64,000 bases of DNA from Alphaproteobacteria bacterium. Lineage in GTDB: Bacteria > Myxococcota_A > UBA796 > GCA-2862545. This document shows positions 53,308-62,120 of this stretch, one piece after another. The stretch spans positions 558,001 to 622,000 of the forward strand of contig JACKEQ010000003.1 of NCBI GenBank assembly GCA_020632885.1, in the 5' to 3' direction. Below the pieces are notes generated by a model. The model was not told where the DNA came from, searched no databases, and saw only the letters and a list, made by a program, of their open reading frames with translations. Position 1 is the first letter of the stretch. Each line of letters starts with the position of its first letter. The translations under genes were made by a program, and so were the position numbers.

Positions 53308-54375
53308 CTACTGGAGCTTGTCCGTGATGTCGACCACGTAGAGCTTGCGGTAGTCCGCAGCACCCGTGGGGAGCGCGGTGTACGCGAGCAGGACCTTGCC
53401 GTCCTGGACCCCGATGCTCGGCTCGCCGCACGCGCTGTAGGACGTGGGGATGGTGACGGTCTTGGAGCCGTCGACCTTCATGAGCACGACGCTGTTGGCC
53501 TTGGCGGGGTCCTCGAACGTGACCGCGACCCACTGGCCGTCCGGGGTGAGCGCAGGACGGGCGCGGTGCGGGAGACGCACCGACTTCGCCATCACCTTCT
53601 TGGTGCCGCCGGGTCCGGTGACCGACGCGAGGTCCCACTGGGAGTTGTCGCGCGAGTTGTCGAAGAACAGGATCCGCCCGCCTGCGGCGTACGTGGGGCG
53701 CGTCTGGTCCTGGCTGCCGCCGACCACGGGCGACTCCTGGCCGGTGGCCACGTCGACCTCGAAGACGTCCTCGGAGTTGTTGTGCTTCCGCGTGAACAGG
53801 ATCTTCGAGGCGTTCTCGTTGAATTGCGGGAACATCTCGGCGCTGCTGCTGCTCATCACCGTGGTGATGCTCGACGAGTTGTTGTCGCGGATCCGGATGT
53901 CGCCCGCGCCGGTCTCGTCGGCCACGAATGCCATCAGGTTGCCCTTGGCGTCGAACGCCGGGAACGTGAGGTCGCCCTTCACCGCCGTGGCCGGGATCAG
54001 CTCGTACGCCGCCGCGCCGGTGGGCTGGTAGAAGTAGAGCCGGTACTGGCCGCCCGCGTTGGAGCCCTCGAACACGATGTTGTTCGTGGGGTGCCACACG
54101 GGGTTCACGACGACCTGGCTGCTGCCGAAGGGGCCGGTGGCTCCGGGCAGCGAGACCTTCCGGGCGTCCTCGGCGATCGCACCGTTCAGCACGGAGACGT
54201 GCAGATCGGTCTTGTCGTCGTAGTTGTTCACCTCGAACGCGAGGTAGCGCCCGTTCGGCGACCACGCGGGGTTGTACGCGTGACCCTGCCCCGTGAACCG
54301 AACCTCTCCCGCGGACGCCGACGTCGCGAGAGCGCCACAGAGGACCGCGGCCGACAGGAGCTGTCGAATCGTCAT
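53308..54375 (-). CDS. TolB-like/PD40 beta-propeller exported protein
   Basis: 355 residues from the ATG at 54375. Signal peptide RQLLSAAVLCGALATSASA with a cut after ASA; no lipobox, so periplasmic. Repeated PD40 blades of the form AYNPAWSPNGRYLAFEVNN, VVNPVWHPTNNIVFEG, TFPAFDAKGNLMAFVAD, MFPQFNENASKILFTRK, TRPTYAAGGRILFF and ARPALTPDGQWVAVTF. This is the TolB C-terminal type propeller, a protein-binding scaffold. It is not next to tol or pal genes. It is the last gene of the minus-strand envelope/transport block and is separated from the previous gene by a hairpin. Confidence 0.78.
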   Translation of the reverse strand: MTIRQLLSAAVLCGALATSASAGEVRFTGQGHAYNPAWSPNGRYLAFEVNNYDDKTDLHVSVLNGAIAEDARKVSLPGATGPFGSSQVVVNPVWHPTNNIVFEGSNAGGQYRLYFYQPTGAAAYELIPATAVKGDLTFPAFDAKGNLMAFVADETGAGDIRIRDNNSSSITTVMSSSSAEMFPQFNENASKILFTRKHNNSEDVFEVDVATGQESPVVGGSQDQTRPTYAAGGRILFFDNSRDNSQWDLASVTGPGGTKKVMAKSVRLPHRARPALTPDGQWVAVTFEDPAKANSVVLMKVDGSKTVTIPTSYSACGEPSIGVQDGKVLLAYTALPTGAADYRKLYVVDITDKLQ

Positions 54376-54404
54376 GTGTGTGTCTCCATCACAGTGTCCA
54401 GAGA

Positions 54405-54422
54405 AACCGGGGCGTCCCGGTT
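54405..54422 (-). terminator. hairpin between the envelope-protein gene and the PD40 gene
   Basis: On the minus strand AACCGGG and CCCGGTT form a perfect 7-bp stem with loop ACGC, followed by TCTCT. It lies between the stop of the gene ending at 54438 and the PD40 gene start at 54375, so it may end or attenuate the long operon. Confidence 0.4.
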
Positions 54423-54437
54423 CCATTCCATCTCCGA

Positions 54438-55790
54438 TCAGTCCTCGAACCGCTCGAGCTTCGGCACCACACCGAGCCGCAGCCCGATCCCACTGTAGGC
54501 CCGCCGACCGTCGTGCATCCAGTGCGCGTCGGCCTCGATCAGACCCTCGAACGGACCCAGATCCAGGAGCGCGGCCCCGAACGAGCCAGCGAGGCCACCA
54601 CCGCCCGCGATCCCGCTGACGGTGTAGTCCTTGCGCGCCAGACAGGAGGGATCCTCCGTCTGGGACGTGGAGTCGCAGAGCAGGGCCTTCTGGCCTTCGT
54701 CGGTCCAGCTGGCGAACGACTTCGAGGATCCGAAGACGAGGCCATAGGTGGGACCGGCGGTGATCCGGAAGATCCCGGGCCGGACCACGCCCGCTGCCTG
54801 GACCGTGATCTGGTTGAACTTCCGCGTCGGGGTGCGGCGGTAGTTCACGAGGGCGAGCACGCCCATCTCCGGCTGGCTGAACGTGAGCCCGATCTCGTAG
54901 CCGGCCGTGATGTCGATCGTGGGCGTGGAGAGCGGGATCGTGCCGGGCTGCCGGGAGGTCCAGAGGCAGTAGTCGTCCGGAGTGGACGGGTCGCCATCGG
55001 GATCCCGGTAGCGCGAGCTGTCGTCGAGCAGGCCCAGCTCACCGCACGCGTTGTTGCCGTTGAAGTCGATCGCGGGGCTCTGGTCGTAGGAGGTGTTGTC
55101 CTCCTTGTAGTACTGGTCCGGCTCACGGCTCCCGAAGAGCCCGCCACCCACGGCGAACACGGGACCGGACCAGTTCACCAGACCGCGATTGGTGATCCCG
55201 ACAGGCTCGGGGCGCTCCCCGCTGTCCTTGGGGGGCTTCACCTTCCCGATGAGGATCTGCTGGAACTCCTGGCCCGCCTCGACCGTGAACTCGATGTCCG
55301 CCACCTTGTAGTCGCCGACCGGGAGCATGCCCTTGAAGGAGCCCCGCCCCTGCATGACCTCCTGGGCGTACTTGATGCTCTTCACCTGATCCGGCGGGAA
55401 CGGCATCGCCTCGCGCACCAGGGCGGCAACGCGGCGCGCGGAACCGACGATGTCGACGCGGCCGTAGTTGTTCAGGATGCCCTGGATGTTGGCCTGGACG
55501 TCCTCGTTCTGCTCCTTGCCCTGGGCAGCCGTGAGACGCTCGTACATCTCGAACGTCTTCCCGAGCTCCTGGGCCGCCTGGGCGGCGGCGATGTAGGTGC
55601 CCACCTCGAGGTCGACGCAGCGGGCCTTCTCGAGCTCGTTGTACTTCCGCTCGACGCCCGGCCACGCGTTCTTCGTGGTGAGGCTCTTGATCTCGTCCGT
55701 GAGGCGCAGACGCTCGGCGGGATCGCACGCGAGGGCCTCGGACCCGAAGAGGGCCAGGAGGGTGACTGCGATGGGAAGCGCTCTGGACAT
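54438..55790 (-). CDS. hypothetical exported envelope protein
   Basis: 450 residues from the ATG at 55790 with GGAGA upstream. Signal peptide SRALPIAVTLLALFGSEALA with a cut before Cys-Asp-Pro. Residues 25-130 are helical, TPR-like (LTDEIKSLTTKNAWPGVERK, YIAAAQAAQELGKTFEMYERL). About 135-200 reads as a PEGA-like beta unit (GMLPVGDYKVADIEFTVEAG). The C-terminal 230 residues are alternating-strand, Gly and aromatic rich (ITAGYEIGLTFSQPEMGVLA, FRITAGPTYGLVFG, AYSGIGLRLGVVPK), consistent with an outer-membrane beta-barrel. It directly follows the ABC importer ATPase gene on the same transcript; the partner role is inference. Confidence 0.6.
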   Translation of the reverse strand: MSRALPIAVTLLALFGSEALACDPAERLRLTDEIKSLTTKNAWPGVERKYNELEKARCVDLEVGTYIAAAQAAQELGKTFEMYERLTAAQGKEQNEDVQANIQGILNNYGRVDIVGSARRVAALVREAMPFPPDQVKSIKYAQEVMQGRGSFKGMLPVGDYKVADIEFTVEAGQEFQQILIGKVKPPKDSGERPEPVGITNRGLVNWSGPVFAVGGGLFGSREPDQYYKEDNTSYDQSPAIDFNGNNACGELGLLDDSSRYRDPDGDPSTPDDYCLWTSRQPGTIPLSTPTIDITAGYEIGLTFSQPEMGVLALVNYRRTPTRKFNQITVQAAGVVRPGIFRITAGPTYGLVFGSSKSFASWTDEGQKALLCDSTSQTEDPSCLARKDYTVSGIAGGGGLAGSFGAALLDLGPFEGLIEADAHWMHDGRRAYSGIGLRLGVVPKLERFED

Positions 55791-55804
55791 GGGATCTCCT
55801 CGGC

Positions 55805-56605
55805 TCAGCGGGCCGTGGACTGGTTGAGGTCGTGCTCGCCCCAGGGGTCGAACAACATCCTCGCATACGGGTGGGTGGGCTCGCCCTCCGGCAATTGTAG
55901 CTCCTCGATGACCCGACCCTCCAGCATGACCATCGCGCGGTTGCACCAGGCGCGGGCCTGCGGCATGTCGTGGGTGACCAGGATGCAGCCGGCGCCCTCC
56001 GGGAGGTTCTGGATCAGGTCCTCCAGCACGCTCTCCTGGCGGTCGGGGTCGAGCCCGCTGGTGGGTTCGTCGGCGACGACGAGGGACGGCTGGAGCGCGA
56101 AGACGCGCGCGAGGGTGACGCGCCGCTGCTCGCCGCCGCTCATCTCGCGGGGCAACGCGTGGAGACGCTGGCCGAGACCGAGACCGTCGAGCATGGCGCG
56201 CGCGCGGTCGGTGGCCTGGGCGCGGGGCACGCCACCGAGCACCGTGAGCGACTCGATCACGTGCTCGAGGGCCGTCTGCTGGGGGTCGAGCGCCGACAGG
56301 GCGTCCTGGGGGACGTACTGGTAGGCGCGCCGGAGGGGGCGCCTGTGGCGCTCGTCGAGGGACGACCAGGGCCGACCCTCGAGGAGGATCTCGCCCGACG
56401 TGATCGACTCGAGACCCAGGATGCACCGGGAGAGCGTGGTCTTCCCACTGCCGCTCTGCCCCACCAGGGCGACCACCTCGCCGGGCGCGACCTCGAGGTC
56501 CACGTCGACCACGGCGTGCACCTCGCGGGACGGGCTCCACGGGAAGGTGCCCTGCTGCGTGAAGGTCTTGCACACCTTGCGCACGGACACGACCGGCGTG
56601 GTCAT
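55805..56605 (-). CDS. peptide ABC importer ATP-binding protein (DppF/OppF type)
   Basis: 266 residues. Walker A GQSGSGKT at 49-56, signature MSGGEQRR, Walker B LVVADEPTSGLD and the switch His in VTHDM. The end (PTHPYARMLF) is the C-terminal oligopeptide-transporter extension. It pairs with the ATPase encoded upstream, with which it overlaps by four bases (ATGA at 56602-56605), to drive peptide uptake across the inner membrane. The symbol dppF or oppF is not chosen because substrate is unknown. Confidence 0.9.
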   Translation of the reverse strand: MTTPVVSVRKVCKTFTQQGTFPWSPSREVHAVVDVDLEVAPGEVVALVGQSGSGKTTLSRCILGLESITSGEILLEGRPWSSLDERHRRPLRRAYQYVPQDALSALDPQQTALEHVIESLTVLGGVPRAQATDRARAMLDGLGLGQRLHALPREMSGGEQRRVTLARVFALQPSLVVADEPTSGLDPDRQESVLEDLIQNLPEGAGCILVTHDMPQARAWCNRAMVMLEGRVIEELQLPEGEPTHPYARMLFDPWGEHDLNQSTAR

Positions 56606-57369
56606 GGGGCCTCCTTGCGGTCGGGCAGCTGCGGGTCCGGGGCGTCGGCCCCGATGCGCACCACGGTGTCGGCGCAGCGGCGCACGGTGTCCATGTTGTG
56701 GCTGATGAGCATGAGGCCGACACCGTGGTCCTTGGCGACCTGGAGCATCAGCTCGTTCACCACGCGGCGGAGCACGGGATCGAGACCGGTCTCGGGCTCG
56801 TCCGCGATCATGATGCGCGGCTGGGGGGCGATGGCGATCGCGAGGGCCGCACGCTGGGCCATGCCGCCCGAGAGCTCACCCGGGAGCGCGCCGGAGGCGC
56901 GGGGTGGCAGACCGACCTCCTCGAGCACGTCGCGGATGATGGTGGCCATGTGGCTCGCGGACTTCGGAGGGTTCTCGCGCCGGGCGACGGCGATCGCGAG
57001 CTGGGCGCCGATCGTGCGGCCCGGGTTGAGCGCCGACGAGGCAGACTGCGGGGAGTACGTGATGTAGCCGCCGCGGTACTTCTTGGTGCGACGCAGGAGG
57101 GCCTTCTGGGCGCGCATGCCCCCTCCCCTCACCCCTTCGAAGAGGTCGGCGGGAGACGCCGCCGGATAGCGAAGGCTGCCCCGCACGAGCCCGGGGTCGA
57201 CGTCGAGCACCGCCATGCACGCGCGGGCGGACAGGGACTTCCCGGAGCCCGAGTGACCGACGACGGCGGTGACCCGTCCCGCCTGGACCTCGATGTTCAC
57301 GCCCTCCACGAGGGTGCGCGAGGGCGATCGGATGCAGAGGTCTTCCATGACCAGGAGGGTCTCGCTCAT
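56602..57369 (-). CDS. peptide ABC importer ATP-binding protein (DppD/OppD type)
   Basis: 255 residues from the ATG at 57369. Walker A GHSGSGKS at 38-45, Q-loop in TYSPQSASSALNP, signature LSGGMAQR, Walker B IMIADEPETGLD and switch His in ISHNM. It is shorter than typical DppD (about 330 aa) and lacks the C-terminal four-cysteine iron-sulphur extension of many members. It overlaps the permease gene upstream by ATGA. It forms a heterodimer with the 55805 protein. Confidence 0.9.
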   Translation of the reverse strand: MSETLLVMEDLCIRSPSRTLVEGVNIEVQAGRVTAVVGHSGSGKSLSARACMAVLDVDPGLVRGSLRYPAASPADLFEGVRGGGMRAQKALLRRTKKYRGGYITYSPQSASSALNPGRTIGAQLAIAVARRENPPKSASHMATIIRDVLEEVGLPPRASGALPGELSGGMAQRAALAIAIAPQPRIMIADEPETGLDPVLRRVVNELMLQVAKDHGVGLMLISHNMDTVRRCADTVVRIGADAPDPQLPDRKEAP

Positions 57370-58196
57370 CGGGCGCTCGCTGCGAGTCGGAAGAGCTGGG
57401 CGCAGCCCGCGGTGAGGGCCACGAGACCGAGGCCGAGCACCATGCTGTGGAACAGGTCCTGCCCGAGGATCCACGTGTAGCCCTGGTAGAGCAGCGTGGC
57501 CCAGGAGTAGCTGCTCTCGGGGTGGGTGAAGCTCGGCTCGCGGCTCGCGAGGGCCAGGTAGGACAGCGCGATCTCGAGGAACACCACCTGCATGCCGACC
57601 TCGGCGCCCTGGCGGACGATGACGGGGCGGAGGTTGTTCCAGAGGATGTGGTAGGCGTAGATCCGCGTGGCGGTGAAGCCGTGGGCCCGGAGTGCCTCCA
57701 CGAATCGCGCGCCACCCAGGCGACCGGCGCTGGACGCTGCCTCGTCCATCGCCGCGGGTGCCGCCAGGAGGGCCCAGCACACCGCGACCGGCAGGAGGAC
57801 CCGCCAGTCGTAGGGCAGCATGAGGGCCACGACGAGGATGACGACCATCCGGGGCAGCGCGCCGACCAGCTCGCCCGCCGCCTGGAGGGCGGTGTCGAGC
57901 CAGGGGGCGTCCGCGCAGCGCACGATGCCGGCGAGCGTGGCGAAGGCCATGGTGATCAGCGCCGCCACGAGTGCGGGGATGCCGACGATCCCCGCGCCCT
58001 GGAGCGCGTACTCGTGGATCGGGATCCCCCGCTCGTCCGTGCCGAACGGCGGGTGCTCCAGCATGCCGCGCCCGACGTTGTCGAGGTTCGGGGACGAGAC
58101 GTACTCAGGGGCCGCCTGGCCCATGCAGAGCAGGACGAAGAAGAGCACGGCCGCAGCGGCCAGAGCGAAGCCGCGGAGTCCACGCCTCGGGCTCAT
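57366..58196 (-). CDS. peptide ABC importer permease (DppC/OppC type)
   Basis: 276 residues with six hydrophobic spans starting with GFALAAAAVLFFVLLCMGQ. The EAA-type loop of importers is EALRAHGFTATRIYAYHILWNNLRP. The N-terminal periplasmic stretch GTDERGIPIHEYALQGAG matches the DppC family phrase 'GTDxxGRDvlsRvlxGar'. It forms the channel with the 58193 permease. Overlaps both neighbours by four bases. Confidence 0.88.
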   Translation of the reverse strand: MSPRRGLRGFALAAAAVLFFVLLCMGQAAPEYVSSPNLDNVGRGMLEHPPFGTDERGIPIHEYALQGAGIVGIPALVAALITMAFATLAGIVRCADAPWLDTALQAAGELVGALPRMVVILVVALMLPYDWRVLLPVAVCWALLAAPAAMDEAASSAGRLGGARFVEALRAHGFTATRIYAYHILWNNLRPVIVRQGAEVGMQVVFLEIALSYLALASREPSFTHPESSYSWATLLYQGYTWILGQDLFHSMVLGLGLVALTAGCAQLFRLAASAR

Positions 58197-59116
58197 CGGG
58201 CTTCCACCACGCCGGCCGGCGACCGGTGCACGTACCAGGCCACCGCGATCTCGGAGAGCCCCTGGAACAGCATCAGGGCGCCGCTGAACGCGCTGAACGC
58301 GAACGTGGCCGCGAGCACGACGCCGAAGTCCTGCTTCAGCGTGCCCGCCCAGAGGAGCTCGCCGAGCCCGGGGATGCCCACGACGACCTCGACGACGACG
58401 GCACCGGAGAGCACGTGGAGCAGGCGCCCCCGCATCTGGCCGATGAGGGCGGGCAGCACGTTCGGCATCGCGTTGGCGAACACGGACTCGCCGCGGAGCA
58501 TGGCGATCTGGACGTACCGCTGCTTGACCTCCTCCTCGAAGGTGGTGCGCGTGCCGGTGACCGCGCCCGCGAGCGCACCATCGGCGAGCCCGAGCACCAA
58601 CCCGCCGAGCAGGAGCTTCCAGCGGAGGGCCTCGTCGCCGCCGAAGGCGCCGAAGGTGATCTCGACGTACGCCGCCACGAGGAGCGCCAGGATGACAGCG
58701 GGCAGGAGCCCGATCGCCTGCCAGAGGAGGTCGACCCGCCTGGGCAGCAGCCCGAGGGCCGCATCCAACGTGCCCAGGAACAGGGGAATCGTCGCCCAGA
58801 GGACCAACAGGGCCGTGTTCGGCACGGACCGGACCATCTCGTCGTACACGGGGCTACCGGCCATCAGGGTCCAGCTGCGCCCCATGTCCAGCGTGACGGC
58901 CTTGCTCATCCAGTCCAGGTAGAAGTGCAGGGGGCCCTGGTCGAGGTTCCAGCGCGCGGCCAGCGCCGCCGTGCCGTCGCACGTCTCCGGCGGACAGATG
59001 ATGTTCGCGGGGTCGCCCGGGAGCGCCCAGAGCGCACCCGTGATGATCGCCGGCACCACGAGCGGGAGCAGAACGGCCGCGACGAGTCGGACCAGGGGCC
59101 GCATCCACCACGTCAA
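58193..59116 (-). CDS. peptide ABC importer permease (DppB/OppB type)
   Basis: 307 residues. The start is a TTG at 59116, chosen because GGAGGG lies eight bases upstream (59125-59130); an ATG at 59104 would be too close to need it. Six spans are visible, with the DppB-like order of a long periplasmic loop near residues 35-95 and a cytoplasmic loop RYVQIAMLRGESVFANAMPNVLP that carries the EAA contact. The end (VVVEVVVGIPGLGELLWAGT) is the family's IFxxPGLG signature. Preceded by a strong hairpin after the binding-protein gene. Confidence 0.88.
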   Translation of the reverse strand: MTWWMRPLVRLVAAVLLPLVVPAIITGALWALPGDPANIICPPETCDGTAALAARWNLDQGPLHFYLDWMSKAVTLDMGRSWTLMAGSPVYDEMVRSVPNTALLVLWATIPLFLGTLDAALGLLPRRVDLLWQAIGLLPAVILALLVAAYVEITFGAFGGDEALRWKLLLGGLVLGLADGALAGAVTGTRTTFEEEVKQRYVQIAMLRGESVFANAMPNVLPALIGQMRGRLLHVLSGAVVVEVVVGIPGLGELLWAGTLKQDFGVVLAATFAFSAFSGALMLFQGLSEIAVAWYVHRSPAGVVEAR

Positions 59117-59139
59117 CCGTTCGTCCCTCCGCGCGCGTC

Positions 59140-59160
59140 GGACGGGCTTCGTGCCCGTCC
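59140..59160 (-). promoter_or_regulatory. intercistronic hairpin between binding-protein and permease genes
   Basis: GGACGGGC (59140-59147) and GCCCGTCC (59153-59160) form a perfect 8-bp stem with a five-base loop. It has no U-run and lies nine bases before the permease ribosome site. In ABC importer operons such stem-loops typically protect the binding-protein mRNA from 3' decay and lower permease yield; that role here is inference. Next to it is the palindrome CGGCGCGCCG (59161-59170). Confidence 0.5.
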
Positions 59161-59184
59161 CGGCGCGCCGGCATCATACCACCG

Positions 59185-60756
59185 CTACAGCCGCCAGCCG
59201 TCGAACTCGGTGAAGTAGAAGTACGGCGAGATCGTGTTGTTCCGGACCTCGTTCCGCCATGCGCTCTTCGTATCGAGCTTCCAAAGGAAGATGTACGGCA
59301 GGTCCTCGGCCAGGTACCGGTGCAGCTCGTGGTACGCGTCCTGGGCCTCGGTGTCGGTGTGCGCGTCGTCGTACTTGGCGAGGAGCTCGTCCACCTTCGG
59401 GTTGCTGTAGTTGAAGATGTTGAGCGCGCCGCGCCCGTTGCCCCGCGTGTGGAACATCGGGTTGACCTCTTCGACCACGCCGAAGGACCACTTCCCGATG
59501 AGCGCGTCGAACTCCTCGGCGAGCTGACCGGTGATCGCACGCTGCGTCCAGTCGTCGTTGTTCACCTTGTAGACCTGACGGTCGAACCCGCCCTCCTGGA
59601 GCTGGTTGCCCACCTGGTTCAGGAGGTCCTTGGCCTCGGTGTCGAGCGGCGCGTTCATGCCGAGCCGGAGGGTGATCGCCTCGCCCTCGTAGAGCCAGCG
59701 ATCCGCCTGCTTGCTCGCACCCGCGGCGGTCATGAGCTGCTCGGCCTTGGCGCGATCGGCCTCGGGCCGCGGCTTGACGGCGCGGTTGTAGTACGGCGAC
59801 GAGCCCACGAACGGACCCGAGACGAACTCGCACGGCGAGTTGGCGTCGTCGGACTTCACGCCGATCGCGAGCTCGCGGAGCTGGTTGCGGTCGAGCGTGA
59901 GATCGATGGCCTGCCGGACCTTCTGGTTGGCGAGCGCGCCCTTGTTGGTGTTGAGCGCGATGAACCACCACGAGCGGAGGTCGTACGACTTCAGCGCGAC
60001 GTCGTCGGAGGCCCGGACGCCGGGACGGTGCGCCGGCGCGACCGACACGAGGCCCTGGACGCCGCCGGTGAGCAGCGTGCGGACCTGGACGAAGGGGTCT
60101 CCGCCCTCCTGGGACTGCATGCTCTCGATGCGCGCGTTGTGGTGGGCGTTCGGGAAGGCCGTGTAGGTCACGGCCTGCCGGCCCTTGGCAGCCTTCATCG
60201 GGCCCGTGCCGACCGGCCTGGACGAGAAGTCGAGGTCGGGCGAGATGGCCGTGGAGTCGAACGTGTGGGCCGGCAGCACCGCGAAGGCGACCCGCTCACG
60301 GAGCTCGACGTACGCCTTCACGAACTCGACGACGACAGCGTTCTCCTTGGGGAACGACTCGCAGCCGACGATCGACTCCCGGTACTCCTTCGCGATGGGC
60401 GAAGGGGTCTTGGGGTTGAGCATCGCGTCGATCGTGAAGCAGACGTCCTTCGGGCCGAAGGCCTTCCCGTCGTGCCACTTCACGCCGTCCTTCAGGTAGA
60501 TCTTGAGCTTCTTCCCGTCCTCGAGCTTCTGGTACTTGAGCACCAGATTGCTCTTCAGCTCGTTCGTGATGGCCGAACGGAAGAAGAGCCGGTCGAAGAC
60601 GAGCTCGTGGGTGCGGTGATCCACCATGCCGCGCGCGAAGAGCGGGTTCATGGTGGTGGGCAGGGCCTCCTCGTAGAAGGAGACCGATCCCCCGGCGAGG
60701 AACAGGAGCCCTCCACACAGGCCGAGGGCAGACAGCACGTGGCGAGTGCGCGACAT
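59185..60756 (-). CDS. peptide ABC importer substrate-binding protein (SBP_bac_5, DppA/OppA type)
   Basis: 523 residues, close to the DppA length. The N-terminal segment VLSALGLCGGLLFLAGGS is a signal peptide without a clear lipobox. The fold is recognised by YQKLEDGKKLKIYLKDGVKWHDGKAFGPKDVCFTIDAML, the family motif around GP-MK, KVRQAIDLTLDRNQLRE and the C-terminal DFDALIGKWSFG and YLAEDLPYIFLW. It would capture peptides or similar ligands in the periplasm and deliver them to the permease pair. It lies 13 bases after the lipoprotein gene. Confidence 0.92.
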   Translation of the reverse strand: MSRTRHVLSALGLCGGLLFLAGGSVSFYEEALPTTMNPLFARGMVDHRTHELVFDRLFFRSAITNELKSNLVLKYQKLEDGKKLKIYLKDGVKWHDGKAFGPKDVCFTIDAMLNPKTPSPIAKEYRESIVGCESFPKENAVVVEFVKAYVELRERVAFAVLPAHTFDSTAISPDLDFSSRPVGTGPMKAAKGRQAVTYTAFPNAHHNARIESMQSQEGGDPFVQVRTLLTGGVQGLVSVAPAHRPGVRASDDVALKSYDLRSWWFIALNTNKGALANQKVRQAIDLTLDRNQLRELAIGVKSDDANSPCEFVSGPFVGSSPYYNRAVKPRPEADRAKAEQLMTAAGASKQADRWLYEGEAITLRLGMNAPLDTEAKDLLNQVGNQLQEGGFDRQVYKVNNDDWTQRAITGQLAEEFDALIGKWSFGVVEEVNPMFHTRGNGRGALNIFNYSNPKVDELLAKYDDAHTDTEAQDAYHELHRYLAEDLPYIFLWKLDTKSAWRNEVRNNTISPYFYFTEFDGWRL

Positions 60757-60769
60757 CTACGCGTTCTCC

Positions 60770-62119
60770 TTACATCCCGGGGGTTTCGACGCGCTCGCGG
60801 CTCACGCGGAGCGCCAGCACGTCCAGCCCGTACCGGGCCGCTTCGAGCGACGGATAGTAGGTCGCGTGGCGGTGGATGATCTCCTGCGCACGCGTGGGGT
60901 AGCGGTTTCCGGCGTCCCAGGCGCCCAACGCGATGAGGGCGGACGCATCGGAGGTGTGATCGAGGGACGAGTCGCGCGCGAGGATGCGGAGCTTGCCGCC
61001 GGTCTCACGGTCGCCCTCGACCTCGGCGAGGAGCGCCAGGTTGCGGAGCAGCCCGACCCGCGCCATGTCCGCGAACCAGCGGTGGTGCTGGCGGGTCTCG
61101 CCGTTGGTCTTCGCCGCGGAGCCGTCCAGGATGCCCTGGCGGAGCGCGGTGGCGACGTCGACGGCCCGATCGCTGTCGACCTTGCCGTCCACGCGGGAGG
61201 CCGCCGCGAGCTTCGCGAGGAGCGACGTGCCCTCGTGGGCCGCCACGGCCCCGGCACCCTTCTCGCCCATGACGTCCGCCATGAAGGCGGCGTCCTGGGG
61301 CGTGAGGAAGTCGGAGGCGTAGAGGAACTCCTCGGTGAGCTCGCCTGTTCCCGAGACCGGGCCCTCGACCGGCAGCCGGTAGCGCGCGGTGTAGAGCTCG
61401 ACCATCGCGGGCTCCGCGAGCTTGCGGGCCATCGCGTCGTGCCAGAGCGCCAGCGCCACGAGGCTCCCGGGATCGCCCATGTCCTGCGCGTGATCACCAG
61501 CACCCTGGACGGGCATGCTGTAGTGGGGAGCATCGGCCACGATGGGCCAGTTGCCCTGCTCGACCGGCGGGAGCTCGATCGGGAGGGCCGAGAGGCCCGG
61601 CGGCCACTTCGCGTCGCCCGCGAGCCATGCCTTCCAGGGCGCGTGCCAGGTGGAGGTGACATCCTCCACACCGTCGAGCTTCGCGCTCGCCGCACGGGCC
61701 TTGTCGAGGTCGCCATGCAGCGCCCAGGCCACCGCCAGCAGGTGCGATGCGCCGACCGGGTCGGTGTCCTGCGGGGTCTTGGCGTACGTCTCGATCGCGG
61801 CGTTGGCGCTCAGGAGCGCGGCCTGCCGGAACATCGTGGCCGCCTCGGCGTGCGGGCGGGCCGCCTTGCCACCGAGCTGCTCGGCGGCGTCGTGCAGGTT
61901 CCGCTTGGTGACGAACGTGATCCAGCCCGGGGTCTGGAGGTGGCTCCAGGTCGACTCGTCCGCGAGCTTCACCGCCCACGTCTGGCCGTAGTCCACGTCG
62001 GGAGCGACCGCCTCGTGCGTGGGGGCCACGTTCTGCGTGCTGGGCTGGGAACCTCCCGAGCACGCGAACCAGGCCGCCCCGATACCGACCAGGGCGGCCG
62101 GGAGGATGAGCTTTCGCAT
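60770..62119 (-). CDS. hypothetical lipoprotein in the ABC-importer operon
   Basis: 449 residues from the ATG at 62119, one base after the previous stop. Signal LILPAALVGIGAAWFAC gives a lipoprotein. Residues 60-200 are helical and repeat-like (DAAEQLGGKAARPHAEAATM, GASHLLAVAWALHGDLDKARAA). The rest is helical with a His-rich end (THRAQEIIHRHATYYPS-like). No family is recognised. Position between the coiled-coil protein and the binding protein suggests it belongs to the same envelope complex or import route; this is inference. Confidence 0.6.
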   Translation of the reverse strand: MRKLILPAALVGIGAAWFACSGGSQPSTQNVAPTHEAVAPDVDYGQTWAVKLADESTWSHLQTPGWITFVTKRNLHDAAEQLGGKAARPHAEAATMFRQAALLSANAAIETYAKTPQDTDPVGASHLLAVAWALHGDLDKARAASAKLDGVEDVTSTWHAPWKAWLAGDAKWPPGLSALPIELPPVEQGNWPIVADAPHYSMPVQGAGDHAQDMGDPGSLVALALWHDAMARKLAEPAMVELYTARYRLPVEGPVSGTGELTEEFLYASDFLTPQDAAFMADVMGEKGAGAVAAHEGTSLLAKLAAASRVDGKVDSDRAVDVATALRQGILDGSAAKTNGETRQHHRWFADMARVGLLRNLALLAEVEGDRETGGKLRILARDSSLDHTSDASALIALGAWDAGNRYPTRAQEIIHRHATYYPSLEAARYGLDVLALRVSRERVETPGM

Positions 62120-62120
62120 G

